Below, piece after piece: positions 48,220-59,440 of a DNA stretch of 64,000 nt. The translations under genes were made by a program, and so were the position numbers. The notes beneath the pieces are model-generated. The model had not been told where the DNA came from. It made no database searches and saw nothing but the letters and a program-made list of their open reading frames with translations. Position 1 is the first letter of the stretch. Every line of letters starts with the position of its first letter. This DNA is from Lepeophtheirus salmonis. Taxonomy: Eukaryota; Arthropoda; Copepoda; Siphonostomatoida; Caligidae. Location: assembly GCF_016086655.4 (NCBI RefSeq), contig NC_052144.2, forward strand, positions 33,697,896-33,761,895, written 5' to 3'.

Positions 48220-48300
48220 TAATACGGGCACGTCGACTTGACACATTACTCAAAACTTGAACTCGAAAATTCTGACTTGAGTCCAACACTAATACATTTA
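48220..48300. repeat. AGTC-rich degenerate repeat, short copy
   Basis: CGTCGACTTGACAC, CAAAACTTGAACTCGAAAA and GACTTGAGTCCAAC match the array at 36885. Confidence 0.5.
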
Positions 48301-49039
48301 AACATGATATAAGTTTTATTCTACTAAAACTGGGGAATTGTGATCACATTATAAATTAAATCTATATAGCCTTTTTCTAATTTTTTAGCTCCACGTATAC
48401 AATATGCCTTGCTAAAATTTTTCTACAATTATTTTTGTCTACAGCAATAGCACAAATAGATTGAGTATTCTGTTCTTCAGAGATGCAGGAATGTTTGAAT
48501 CCGGAATGTTTCATGACCGCGGTACTTTGTACATTATAATTATTTTTGCATATGATTGGGGTCTATTATCAAAGGAATTCTGATTAAAAAAAGCTGTAAT
48601 ATATTGTTAAACATCCGGCACAACTTATCTGCAAATGCACGGTGTTATTATCGCAGCAAAACTCAGCAAGACTTTAAACGGTAATTATAATTGAAACCAT
48701 TAAGAAATATGATGAGTCCAAGCTGAAGCAAGCTTATACCTCAAGAAAATGATGCAATGAGTAATTTGAATTTTTCGAGATATTTTTGATTTTCTCTAAG
48801 TGTAAAAAACTAGAGATCCGTCATGTTTTGACTGGATAGAGAGTGTCTTAGTGGCTGTTTTTATATATTTAACAGGCCCCACAGAAAAACTTGTAGAGAT
48901 CGAATCCGGAGGAAATTGAGTATTGTTAAATTAATTGTCTATTCTTTTAATTTTGAATAATAATTAAAAAAGACCCTAAATAAATTAAAGTTTCATGTAT
49001 GCCCCATTTGGTCCTCTTATCTCCCTAGTTACGGGACTG

Positions 49040-50310
49040 GTTTGAAGTGATATTAAGCACAACATTGCTACAATGTGTCTAAGTAGTGGAACGTATAAGT
49101 AAAACTTCCATAAATTTTGACGAGCACATCATTAGAACATATTTCATGCTACTTTACCCACCTTGTTTTTCATCAACGTGTTTTGTTCTTTGGCGTGAAC
49201 CTACGTACTACTATTAATGATGATGACGAAGATCTGTATGGAGTCGGTCCTGAAATAACAAAAATAACAGGAATCAAAATAATTTTGTTATGAATTATGA
49301 GAGATGTAATAACTATTAAATTAACTTCATTTATTTCCTAATCTAAGGGGAAGAACACATTATTGCTTCCTTCTTCACATCAACGCCCCTAGTGGGTGTG
49401 ACGGAAATATGTACAGCATATCTTCATTTTCTTTTTGAAGTAGAACTCTGTATATATATGGTACTTATATTTACGTAGCTGCTGTTCCTCTCACATCATT
49501 CTACGGAACAAGTTTTTTTTAGCTATATTTCCCACTATGAATAAATGATATTAAATAAATTAGTTTATAATGAAAATACATTTATTTTGTTAAAGATGTA
49601 GAAGAAGGGATGAAGGATCTCTTGACAATAATCTATGGAATGCAAGAATTAAGTCATCATCGAAATTGATTTTTTTTTTTGTAGTCTCTTCTCTATTTCT
49701 TTCCAATTCTATGGCCTAAAACATGAATGAATCAAGTGTGTGTAGTGTATATATAGATATATAAATCAGATAAATTCTTATTTTTTTCCACGAATTCTTG
49801 TTTAAAATGAAATAAAAAAGAAACGAAATAAATAATGGACAATCTTTGACTCTTAATGATTCCATTAGTAACACGGATGATGTAAAAGAAAAAGAGAAGG
49901 AAAAAAATACTAACCCATGGTGTGGGAAACTATTTTAAGTATCTACTTAAAGCTCATTCTATGTGGACCCCCGATGAACCTTGGTGAATAAGGTACCTAT
50001 TATTTGACACTTTACATACATGTATGTACATACGGTTCCTTTGCCATGACATTATAAATGTGGATATAAGGTGATTTGCTTCTTCGTAGCCGTACACCCT
50101 GATAGACAGCGCTTGTTTTAGTCTGAGTGGGGCCTAAGACAAAGATAAATGAAGGCACATTTCTTTCCTTTTTTAGCTAATAATTTAGATGATTGTTTGG
50201 CCCTGATTATTTATAATCTAGTAAGGGGCCGAATTAAATGATTCAAATGTTCCCTCTCCTAAAAACGGCCCTATGGACAGGAGTAAGGAGTTAGATATAT
50301 ACTTTAGATA
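49040..50310. other. AT-rich, no gene recognised
   Basis: GGGGCC/GGCCCT patches at 50130-50280 suggest remains of another element, without definable ends. Confidence 0.35.
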
Positions 50311-51011
50311 TTTAGTTCCCAACTTGTGGGTCTCGATCATAAATATGATCCTTAATTGACTTTGAGAAGGCTATGATAATATTCACAACTACTTTACCCT
50401 CAAAAATTGTTACTACTCAATAACTCAAACTAAAGTTGATAATATAACAGGGTGAAAAATATGTTAAGGCAGTTATATTTATTCAAACTATCATTCTAAA
50501 TATAACAGTTCTCAAGGTCACTCCTCACAATCTCTGAGTCATTATTCAACAAATTTGGTTTCTGTTTTGTTTTGGTCACACCAGAATTAAAACACTTACT
50601 CTTCTAGCGAGTATGTCCAAAATTTGCCAATTTCTGACTAGATTTTGCCAAATTTGTCAGCATCTAGCCATTTTTTTCACTTAGTTTGAAAGAATATCGT
50701 CTCTATATTGATCAATGCATCTGGGCAAAAGTCAAAGAGGTTTGAAGAGAGGTCATTCTGTATAGAGCGTTCTAGGAGTTTTCTTAATGACCTTAAAAAT
50801 TATGGTAACCAGGTGATTTTCTTCTCTAATGAATAATTTAGCGAATGATAGCTACTTCACGAATAAATCATCTACAAATCATAATCGCAATATACAACAG
50901 TTTTTTGTACAAAAATATGTTTGTATATATAAGATATTCTAAGAATTGGAGTTGTTTCTTGATTGCTTGCTCTCAAATGGGACTCTGCACTTGAAGTGTT
51001 GGGAACCACTG
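50311..51011. mobile_element. hAT-like non-autonomous element, ~700 bp
   Basis: The left end is TTTAGTTCCCAACTTGTGGG and the right end is GTTGGGAACCACTG. These are inverted copies of the CAGTGGTTCCCAAC terminus common in animal hAT elements. The flanking octamers are TTTAGATA and CCTAGACA, which differ only by C/T changes, as an aged 8-bp target duplication might. The interior is AT-rich with no recognised transposase. Confidence 0.6.
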
Positions 51012-52129
51012 CCTAGACAGTCCTTCCGAGCCTGAAAGTTTTTTTTGAAATTACCGAAACACGTTTTTTGTTCTTGTTAACATCGTATTAATACGGAAAA
51101 TGGTAGGTAATTGACATTTTTGGGAATTGTGGGGTCATAAATCTAAGAGTAATGCGAGGAATAAATTCCCATTTTTTTTCTGTTTGAATGATAAGATTGA
51201 AGTAAATGGTTCCAAGCTACAAGATAAGTTCAGCTTTTGATTTGACACATTTGTAATTTTCATGCACGGTAGTTCATTTATTTTTTAAGATATAACTAAT
51301 TGAAGCATTGATTAATTAACAAACATTCTGGATAAAGATCAATTATTTCATGCATATAATATTCGTATTCTAAGATATATTTTATTAATAAATATTTATT
51401 GAAACTTCAATTCAGTATCAAATATATTACTGAAATTCTTTTGTGTCTTACAAGATACACATAATGTCGTTTGATTCTACATTATCCTGTCTACATTTTA
51501 AAAAGTATTTTTAACAACCATATTTAAATTGACTTTTTGTATTTGTGATAAAAAATTAGTTTTTGATTAATTACGTTTATGAGATCTGTGCTCCACGTGT
51601 CACAGTTTATTTTTTTAAGGAAGGGCTTAGATATAAATTGTTTGGGGAGATTGATCATAGTAATAGTCACTAAAATCTCTCACTCTCTCAGCAATCACAA
51701 AATTGTAATTACTATTGCTTCAAAAAACTATAGATAGGTTAAATATGGTCCTATAAAATACCTACAGGAAAATGGATCATAATTCGTAAAAAAGTATCTG
51801 CAGAAAAGTAACAGTGGTTTTCTTATGAAAAAATGGTACTACTATAAATAAATAAAAAGTCAAAAAATGTATTTATATAAAAGAAAATAATCAAAATAAT
51901 AACAGTAAACATATATGACTCGTCAACACAAAGCTAGCTAGAATGATTCATCTCAAAATAGAATCTGGCTGTATTCTTCAACATAATTATCGTCATTTTA
52001 TATCAATACATTATTTGGGTGGAAGTTCAAATCAAAACACTAAAAAAGTAATTCAGGAATGTGTAGTATAATCCTAATGAAACACGTTCATACTTTTTAA
52101 TACCATATCACAAATTAGAGAATAATTAG
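51012..52129. other. AT-rich, nothing recognised
   Basis: No coding or repeat structure was found between the hAT-like element and the decayed gene at 52130. Confidence 0.4.
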
Positions 52130-53704
52130 AATTTGATAAATATAATTTAAAAATAAGTTGAATTTACTGATTATTATCTGATCTTCTTTATCATTTATGG
52201 AATAGTTTCGTCGAGAGTTTAAAGGTTTTGGTACTTGAATCAACTTAAGCACACAATCATTTGGTATGAAGCATATATCTTCACGTTGAGGCCAATGAAA
52301 TAATTGAGATAGACCTTTAAGGTGCATAAATTTCATGCTAACATCACATTCAAGGCAATCCACCAACACTGATCATACATGACAGCAGTATATGATTCCA
52401 CAACAATCTCTTCTTCCAGACAGAACACTTCATTAAAATTGTGAGTGTGAGCAAATTCAACATCTTCACTGGATCGTTTAGCTCCAATTTTGTCACGACT
52501 CAGTGGAATGAAATGATGATAAGATCTTGTAGCAGGAATGGAATCTTCAATGTTTGCATACGGATCTACATGAAGAGTGGGGAGTTGGTTCATTTCCTAT
52601 GATAAACAAGCTTAAATATTACATTGAGTATATGACTTTTGCAAAACTTAAACATCTTTTGCTGTCAAAATCTAGTTTTTGTATGGTCTAGTTAGACTGT
52701 CTGCTGCAGTGAGTCATTTCACAGTCCCGCCAATGCCGTCAAATGGAATTTTCCCGTGAGATGTCTCAAAAAAGTTCCAATGAGCTTTCAAACCAAATTC
52801 ATGTTCAATCTGGTAGAAATTAAAAAAAACGTTTTTCAATTTTTGTACTGTCCATCTTGAAATCATTGATGATCATATCTAAAACCTTGTACACACAATG
52901 CACATCATGCGTGTTGTCATCAGAGATGATGGTGTTCGACAAGTGAGAAAGAACAATATTTTCATTTTGGGAGTAAATTACAACTGGATGGAGAGTACAC
53001 ATGAGATTGTTTCAATGAAAACTCTGGACCTCATCTTGCACCACAAACGAATAATTTTGAGGAAAAATCATCCAAAAAGATAACAATAGATTTATTTAAA
53101 TCTTGTTTCAGCTGATTCAAATATCTAGATTATCCCCTAGAAATGAAGGAATGAGATTTTACTTCTTCTAAAGATTCAATTAGTTTCAATTTAAAGAATG
53201 GTACATCAGAAACCCTTTTTGAAAGAGTTGATCTGTCAGTATTAGTCCATTGAGTATATAAAACTTGGTAGTTCTCATCAAAGTCGCCAAAAAAGTCAGT
53301 AAGAAATTTATTCAAATCTTCATGGTCAGGTAAATTTTCACACCTGCCAAGCATAAAGTCCTTGCTATCAATGCAGCAAACTAATTGTTTCATCAAATCT
53401 TTGTATGTGAAGTTAGCACTCAGTGCATACACAATAAGTTTGGTATTCTGATAGTATTTACAAACATAAAAAGAATGAGTTCCACTTTCTCCTAAGAGAA
53501 TACACCATTTTGGTCGCAAACAAAAGAACTTTGAATATCCAGTAGATTTCGAAAAACCCCATTATTACTCCTATAAAAGAAAGGAAGTGATAGATAATAA
53601 CAGATTTCAAATTTATTGAGTGCACCCCCTTTTGTGTTCATTATCTCAAAATACCCCCCAAAAAAACTCAGTTTTTTTAATGAAACTTTTATCTTCAAAG
53701 CCAA
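52130..53704 (-). pseudogene. Decayed member of a multi-copy animal family of unknown function
   Basis: Read right to left, the minus strand gives GESGTHSFYVCKYYQNTKLI, QLVCCIDSKDFMLGRCENLP, a KFLTDFF..YTQW.N.DRSTL segment (53130-53519, open for 129 codons), NQLKQDLNKSIVIFLDDF, then after a 1-base shift PQNYSFVVQDEVQSFH. A stop replaces the usual W (53012-53014), then NN and TLHPVVIYSQ, NTIISDDNTHDVHCVYKVLD, HEFGLKAHWNFFETSHGK, FDGIGGTVK, and finally RSYHHFIPLSRDKIG. At least four stops and two frameshifts break it. I remember closely similar uncharacterised proteins, often in many copies, in arthropods and cnidarians. The order D-DF, SDD, then a histidine-rich block hints at an RNase-H-like fold, possibly transposase-related. 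That is inference. A block of about 20 residues before FGLKAHW that in relatives carries another Asp appears deleted. Confidence 0.75.
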
Positions 53705-53754
53705 GAGTAACTGTCTGGAAAATATTATGAAGGAGAAATGTGAGGCCTCACTTA

Positions 53755-54610
53755 TTTACGTATGCACATAAAGGGTCTAAGGAAATAATGATGATCCTCC
53801 TCATTCATTTTGCCCATTGGTCCTCTACAGAGACCTTCAAGAAGGTGATATTTGGGCGGTGAAAGGGGTAGCCCTTGGACTCGACGTGCAACCACACAGT
53901 GGATTCCAAGGAATATCAGTAGGGGCTATTTGGAGGCCAAAAGAGTTTCCTGAAGGAAGTTTTGCGCGAGATTGGCAGCATGAGTAGATGAATCATCATG
54001 GTGGATCAATATATTCCCCTCACGTAAGTTAATATCGATCCAAAAAAGGATATCGAACTTTATCTTGGCCAAGTACAAACGGGAAGTGTATTAGAGACAT
54101 GGCAATTTCAGAGGAGCTCAAAATGCCAAGACTCATCACTGAGTCGATATATTTGGGTGTTGGCATGGTATCAGCCCCTTTTTCGTCGTTCCCAAACAAA
54201 ATAAAGCGGTCATACGAGAGATTAAAGACTGGATCCACAGTCAAAACTTTTTCGTCGCTGAATATGATGACACGACTAGTGAGCGCAGCCTATTAGTTGT
54301 TCTGAAGGTTATGTTCCTACTTTATTGGAGGGATGAGTACGGGCTTCTCCTTCATCACGAACCCCTTCCCTTACTCTATTTTAACGGGTGAACAAACCTC
54401 CGTGGCCGAAATGCCGAAATATTAAGCAAGACGTTGCATGGACTTCTTTGGAGTTGCTTTAATCGCCTCTTTGATGTCCTTGGAGTTGACCTTGGGCTTG
54501 CAACCGCCTACAGCTTTTCTGTCCAGGCTGAAACCAGAATTAACATGCTTTTTGATCATAAAGGCCTTCAACCTTGCGATTCTCAAGCTAACATTCTTCC
54601 TCTAAGGTTT
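53755..54610 (-). pseudogene. Tc1-like transposase, near full length but broken
   Basis: The minus strand has an N-terminal helix-turn-helix with KPKVNSKDIKEAIKATPKKS, then RVIIFSDEKVLTVDPVFNLS (first catalytic Asp in SDEK), YDRFILFGNDEKGADTMPTP, HDDSSTHAANLAQNFLQETL (second Asp block) and VWLHVESKGYPFHRPNITFL, then VEDQWAK. The third-acid block (expected SPDLNPLD) is disrupted around TVW. Several stops and frame changes occur, and a segment between FLDRY and HDD is missing. It is the only Tc1-like copy here that keeps both of the first two catalytic regions. It directly abuts the 5' side of the decayed gene at 52130-53704 in the same orientation. Confidence 0.82.
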
Positions 54611-55449
54611 ATACATAAAATGTCATGACATGAGAATGTGTTTGGCATTATTCAAATGAAAAGTAATTCATTCGGTGTTTGTAAACCTATAAAAGTATGT
54701 GAGATGTATAAAAGCAGACAGCTCTCTACATACGAAGGTGATGAGACTATCTGTAACATAATTAAAGTATAACACAACATAAATTCTTGGAACTAGGTGT
54801 ATTTTTATGACACAAAGTTCGTTTTTTATTCGTTCATCATCCTGCTCCGAGTGGAAATTAAGTATGATATGATTACAAGTCTATAGCCCGAACACGAGCC
54901 ACTAAGTCAGAGAGAGATGAAATATGTACATCGTAAGAAAAGAACAACAAGAACTAAGTATGTTGTAGTAAGTACGTAGCATAATATGATAGACAGAAAA
55001 AGATAAAAAAAAAATATTTCTTTTTTCATTCTTAATTATGCTGTAAAAGAAATCTTATCGTATTTTTTCTTCCTTCACATATTCTTCTCCTTGACTCACG
55101 ACTCCTCTGCTGTTGACGATAAAAAAGTATATACAAATAAAATTAAGTCATTCCATAGTCGTTGGTTTTTTATTTTTTTTTTTTTTGGATTCCACCTACC
55201 ACACAGGGAAAAAGACAAAAGTCATTTGTTTATACCTCTTCGTACACGATAGCCATATATGTAGGTATGTAAGTTTTTCTCTATAAATAATGAGGTTCAT
55301 TTGTCATAAAAACACTACATGTAGGTTCCACAAGGCCTACCTACCGGGTAGAGAATAACTAATGTACCACCTTGCATGTTTTTCCTCATTTTAAGCTAAA
55401 TTAAGTCAAGCTAACTCGGATATGGTAGACATATTCTCTATATACTAAG
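54611..55449. other. AT-rich, nothing recognised
   Basis: T-run at 55168-55186. No coding or element ends recognised. Confidence 0.4.
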
Positions 55450-56012
55450 AAAGATTATTTGTGAAAGGGTCTGCTATTGGTGGCAGTTACATTCTCCAAG
55501 AGGGGATGGATGGCCAATCACAAAAATAAGATGTAGCTGCAGCCATTCATAGAGGACTTGTGATCAACAATGTTGCTGTGGTGGACTCAAGAGGATTTAG
55601 ACTCCACTTGCCAACAAATGTTGTAGTCTAGGGGTTTTAGGTCTAGGCTCAGGGTGATGTTTCAGGTCATTACGAAGATATTTTATACTTTTGAGTCAAG
55701 AATAACCTCTCCTTAAAACACTTTGACCTCAATCCAGCAGTATTGACGACATTTGAAACAGTAGATTGGTTGAAGTATTTTGGAATTTTGGCAAAGAAAT
55801 GACTGGGTTGTTGTCAAAAAGTGTTAACCAGTTTTGGCAGTTAGTTTGACTGTCCTACCACTTTGAGGGCGATCCTTGAGACAAGAACAATTTTCTAGGT
55901 GCTTGCGAACATGGTAGATGTTGCGGTGGTTGTCCCCAAGCTGCTTAAAAATGTCCGAGGTGTCAAGGCCGGATGTAACAATTATGGTCATCTTCATTAA
56001 TATACATTTCAA
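55450..56012 (-). pseudogene. Tc1-like transposase, core deleted
   Basis: The minus strand starts with a 62-codon frame containing DTSDIFKQLGDNHRNIYHVR (helix-turn-helix) and CLKDRPQSGRTVKL, the basic linker typical of Tc1-like DNA-binding domains. A degenerate second helical region (KIPKYFNQSTVSNVV) follows. It then reaches DLKPLDYNIC and QVESKSS without the region that holds the first two catalytic acids. The PLDY block keeps the third Asp. Multiple stops are present. No terminal repeats were identified. Confidence 0.72.
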
Positions 56013-56564
56013 AAAGTATAAGATGATAGCCTACTAAATATTAGTGTTCATGTTAGATATTTCCGCCTATTTTGAAAATTCAAGCGTATTTGCAAGTTAG
56101 GAGCACTTTACTTTTAAAAGGAATCTCTGTCTGAAGATATGTAGTTTATCAAACTTTCCAATGTATATTTTTCTTTTTGATTATCACTAACAAGGATTTA
56201 GACATTAGATTTTAACATCCTAATTATAATGTTGCGTTGGTTCTAATCCAGGAATGCAGTCCAGTTCAGTTTCATTTATTGGTTCGTAAAGAAGGTAATC
56301 TCTCATGACGTTATTGAGAGCGTATTTTTTTTTTTTTAATTATTCAGCTGTATTTGTATACTAGAGAATAAGTTATATAGTTAAGTTAAAAAAAAAAACC
56401 TATTATATATTATTATAATGAAAATAATAATATCTCTACAATGCTTCTAATATTTTAGAACTTCCAAATAGAATGAGACAATATATAGCTATTACTTGTT
56501 TACTTATAAATCGAACCAACTCAAAAAGAAATGAGTAAACACTTGTTTGTTTTTAAACTTGGAA
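56013..56564. other. AT-rich, nothing recognised
   Basis: It has a CAGTCCAGTTCAG patch near 56260 that may be a family D remnant. Otherwise plain, with T- and A-runs. Confidence 0.4.
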
Positions 56565-56660
56565 ATCAACTCACAATCTGAGTCAAGTAGAAAAATTAAC
56601 GACTCTTGTTGAGTCCAACTAATTCGACAATTTTTCGAGTCGACACAACCCTATAACAAA
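56565..56660. repeat. AGTC-rich degenerate repeat
   Basis: CAATCTGAGTCAAGTAG, GACTCTTGTTGAGTCCAAC and TTTTTCGAGTCGACAC words match the 36885 array. Confidence 0.5.
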
Positions 56661-56754
56661 TTAAATTATTATTTTTAAATAATTCAATGTTCCTTCTTTA
56701 ATGAATTCACAGTTCATCATAAGCATTTTGAGTATGGCTAAATAAACATTAAAA

Positions 56755-56970
56755 CTAACATGGTAACCCTGACAATTAGAAAAATGTTTTGGGAGAGATC
56801 AATTTAGCTGCTATAGCGTTTCATTACATAAGCTGCAAGCAGCTATCATAGAAAGGAAAGACCACAAGTCTGTACCAAGCAAGAACATATTTAAGAATTT
56901 CTCCGTTTTCGATCCTCAATTCTACTCTGAGTCCAACAAGGACTTACAATTATAACTTCTCAATAAATCA
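56755..56970 (+). repeat. Dispersed repeat family B, copy 4
   Basis: An extended copy: ACATGGTAACCCTGACAATT, AATGTTTTGGGAGAGA, CAAGCAGCTATC, then CGATCCTCAATTCTACTCTG and AAGGACTTACAATTATAAC. It shows that the family reaches at least 200 bp and begins upstream of the tRNA-like segment noted at 6018. Confidence 0.72.
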
Positions 56971-57035
56971 TCAGTGCTATTTTCCGTCATTCATGAACAA
57001 TGTACATACACACTCGTTAATTCACTTTATACCTA

Positions 57036-57905
57036 TACGAGGTGTGTTCAAAAAGTAAGGTGAATTTATATTTTTAAGGGAAAATATTACTTTATTATTC
57101 AATATTTATGTTGCTCCCTTCAAAGTAATACCCCTCAGATACAATACAGTTGTGCCAACACTTTTTCCTGTGCTCAAAGCATTTATCATAAGGAATTTTC
57201 GGTATAGCCTTGAGCTCTTCCAACAATAAAGTTTCAATCTCCTCAATCGTTGCAATTCTCCGTCCTTTCACAGGTCTCTTCAGTTTTGTAAAGAAGAAAA
57301 AGTAATAAGGGGCTAAAATCCGACGAATATGGTGGCTGAAGAAGGATTGTGGTTTATTTATGGCCAAAAAATACGACGATTTTATTAGGTCAAAATGAAG
57401 TAGTTTCAGAACAAACTTTGATGAACTTGCTATTGCCCAAAAAGTTCGAACATTTTTTATGGCACGAGCCAACCGATATGTCAATATCCTCAGCAACTCG
57501 TCTGATAGATAGTGGTTTGATGGTTTTCAAAAACAATTTCCTTGACTGCTTCAACATTTTGATATTTTGTTGACGTGCTTGGGCGCGAGGCTCGTCATAA
57601 GCATCTTCTCAGCCATCTTGGAAGAGTTTGTACCAATTGTAAACATTTTTTTTTTTTTTTGACTCAGAGTGGTTTCACATTATGCCATTGTCAAGTATTT
57701 TGGAGCACTTAATTTAACTTACACAAAATTTGATGCAAATTCTTTGATCCATGATTTCAATAGCAAAATACATATTACTGTTATGCCTTTCTCAAATGGG
57801 TTTTCTAAGGCTATTATCGATAAAATAACAAAACACTGTTCAGGTTACCAACAACAAAACTTGCTCACTAAAAAATACGTAGGATTTATACAAAAACTTT
57901 AAAGT
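57036..57905 (-). mobile_element. Mariner element (family B), 3' end intact, core deleted
   Basis: TACGAGGTGTGTTCAAAAAG at 57036 is a typical mariner terminal repeat, here the 3' end of a minus-strand copy, starting with its TA target. The opposite terminal repeat should lie near 57900 but is not recognisable. The plus-strand frame of 77 codons at 57669-57902 is an antisense shadow of the transposase start. Confidence 0.82.
57095..57752 (-). pseudogene. Mariner transposase, N- and C-termini joined
   Basis: The start MDQRICIKFCVKL at 57752 is followed by frameshifts and a T/A run that replaces part of the N-terminal domain. Then come NVEAVKEIVFENHQTTIY and DISVGSCHK (second helix-turn-helix). 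The catalytic core up to FLAINKPQSFF is deleted, so the first two acids are lost. The end is well kept: LAPYYFFFFTKLKRPVKGRR, ATIEEIETLLLEELKAIP, HRKKCWHNCI, EGYYFEGSNINIE, stop at 57095-57097. The expected CDFFLF, the third catalytic acid, reads YYFFFF, so it is also lost. Inactive by several independent lesions. Confidence 0.88.
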
Positions 57906-58655
57906 CAAAACTTGATTTTTATTTCCTCTTGGGGAAATTTATTCGGAACTCAGATGCATCGCTTCTCCATCCTTCTTCAGGTACAAATTTGTGTCAAGCT
58001 CCAGGTGCTAGCCTATTCAGAAACCGACAATGATACTGGCCTAGGTACAAAGAGCAAAAAATGTAATTACATACACGCAATAATTGTATAAAGGTAATTC
58101 ATAATATTAGAGTTATGAAGATAATTATCCAAATTAACACTATGTATACCCATTCAACCCTGTTAGCTGTATATTGTTATGTAGACACCACACGAGTAAT
58201 ATATTTTCGCTCGTAATTGAGTGAAGAAAAAAAACACACATACAAAAAACAAAACAAATAAGGGTTAAACACTAATTTACATATACCATGTATAATGGTC
58301 GAAAAAGGTAATTAGAAATGCGAAGTGGGGGGAAGAGGAGTTTATTGTTTTATGTTTTGGTTTATTTTTTTCACTACTCCTCGTAAACTTTTTGGTTTTT
58401 ATGCTGTATTCTCTCCTCTCTTGTAAAATACGTGAGTATTTATTGCCTGAAAAAATTACATCTTTTTACTTACATTTCTTGGTGGGTACCTATTAGTGTG
58501 TTGAGTCTTTGTCCAAAAGCAGATTTTCTTAACAGTTTCGTCCTATTAATTTTTTAAAACGATTAGGATCGATATTTGGGTCCAAACCCACCGAAATTTA
58601 ATAAAAAACAAATTGGTCACCAACTTTTTGAGTCTTACTATAAATACCGGTGCCT
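57906..58655. other. AT-rich, nothing recognised
   Basis: No gene, terminal repeat or RNA feature seen. Confidence 0.4.
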
Positions 58656-58770
58656 GGACAAAACGTCGACAGTCAAAACGTTCAATGAAGAAACCGTCTA
58701 ATAGAGTAAACGTCGAATAGACAAAACATCGACCAGACAAAACGACAACTGACAGAAGGTCAACCGACTA
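58656..58770 (+). repeat. Degenerate GACAAAACGTCGAC minisatellite
   Basis: Variants of a 14-18-bp unit (GACAAAACGTCGACAG, GTCAAAACGTTC, GTAAACGTCGAATA, GACAAAACATCGACCA, GACAAAACGACAACTG) run head to tail. An inverted patch with the same words (GGTCGACTTTTTGT, GGATGTTTTGACC) lies near 59325-59360. The two could be the arms of a foldback element about 700 bp long. Confidence 0.65.
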
Positions 58771-58900
58771 ATATAAAATAAAAAGCTACTCCAAATGGTG
58801 TTGCAATCTCTCCCATTCAGACATTTCCCGCCTGAAACATAGCCCAGTAGCATCATCCCTATATAAACTACCAATAAGGGGCCCTCCCAATACACCTTAT

Positions 58901-59090
58901 GCATGTTGGGGCTGTCTTTAGTCACCGCCGAATCCCAAAATGGGATGAAATCCACCAACACTATTTAGGCAACCCCTAAAAGCCACTCACAACCCATATG
59001 TACCCCCCCCCTCAATGTTGGAGCTGTTTTCGGTTACGGCCTGGCCCCAAAATGAGATGACATCCAACGCCACTATTTAAATTTACCCTA
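58901..59090 (+). repeat. 110-bp period direct repeat, two units
   Basis: ATGTTGGGGCTGTCTTTAG near 58903 and ATGTTGGAGCTGTTTTCGG near 59015 begin two units that continue in parallel (CCCAAAATGGGATGAAATCC versus CCCAAAATGAGATGACATCC, then CACTATTTA). Roughly 80 percent identity by eye over 75 bp. The next 100 bp (59108-59190) carry CCCGAAAT and its inverted form several times. Confidence 0.7.
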
Positions 59091-59440
59091 CCTTCATTTA
59101 CATCCCGAAAGAGACCCGAAATTTGATACTGTTTCGGGTTTCATATCATTTTGAGGCCCGGCGGTACCCGAAATAGCCCCAAATTTCGAGATATAAATGG
59201 GGGTTTGTGAGGGTTCCTGACTGTTTGTTTATGTAGGCGTGGTGGGGTAAATATCTCTGGTGAGAAATGTGATGAGTGAAATGTCGTAGAAACTGTTTTT
59301 CATATTTTGAAATGTAATATTTTCCGGTCGACTTTTTGTATGGTGGATGTTTTGACCTAGTCCCATATATACCATTTTTTTTGGTCCCAATCCATGGACC
59401 AACGATTTTCTCTCTATCCTGATTTATGAGTAACACATTT

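Larger units (their letters stand above)
47668..49039. mobile_element. Possible DNA element with GTAACTA-type inverted ends, ~1.4 kb
   Basis: The left end GAGTGACGTAACTAAGGAGG and the reverse complement of the right end (CAGTCCCGTAACTAGGGAG) are similar inverted sequences 1372 bp apart. Both resemble the CAGTGGCGTAACTAGG ends I remember from animal DNA transposons. Each is followed by a GGGG-containing block. The interior has no transposase, but holds a SINE (47848) and an AGTC array (48220), so it would be a non-autonomous or gutted element used as a landing pad. It could instead be two solo ends. Confidence 0.45.

Noticed and set aside
57669..57902. Plus-strand frame of 77 codons
   Set aside because: It is antisense to the N-terminal part of the minus-strand mariner transposase, whose reading is recognisable.
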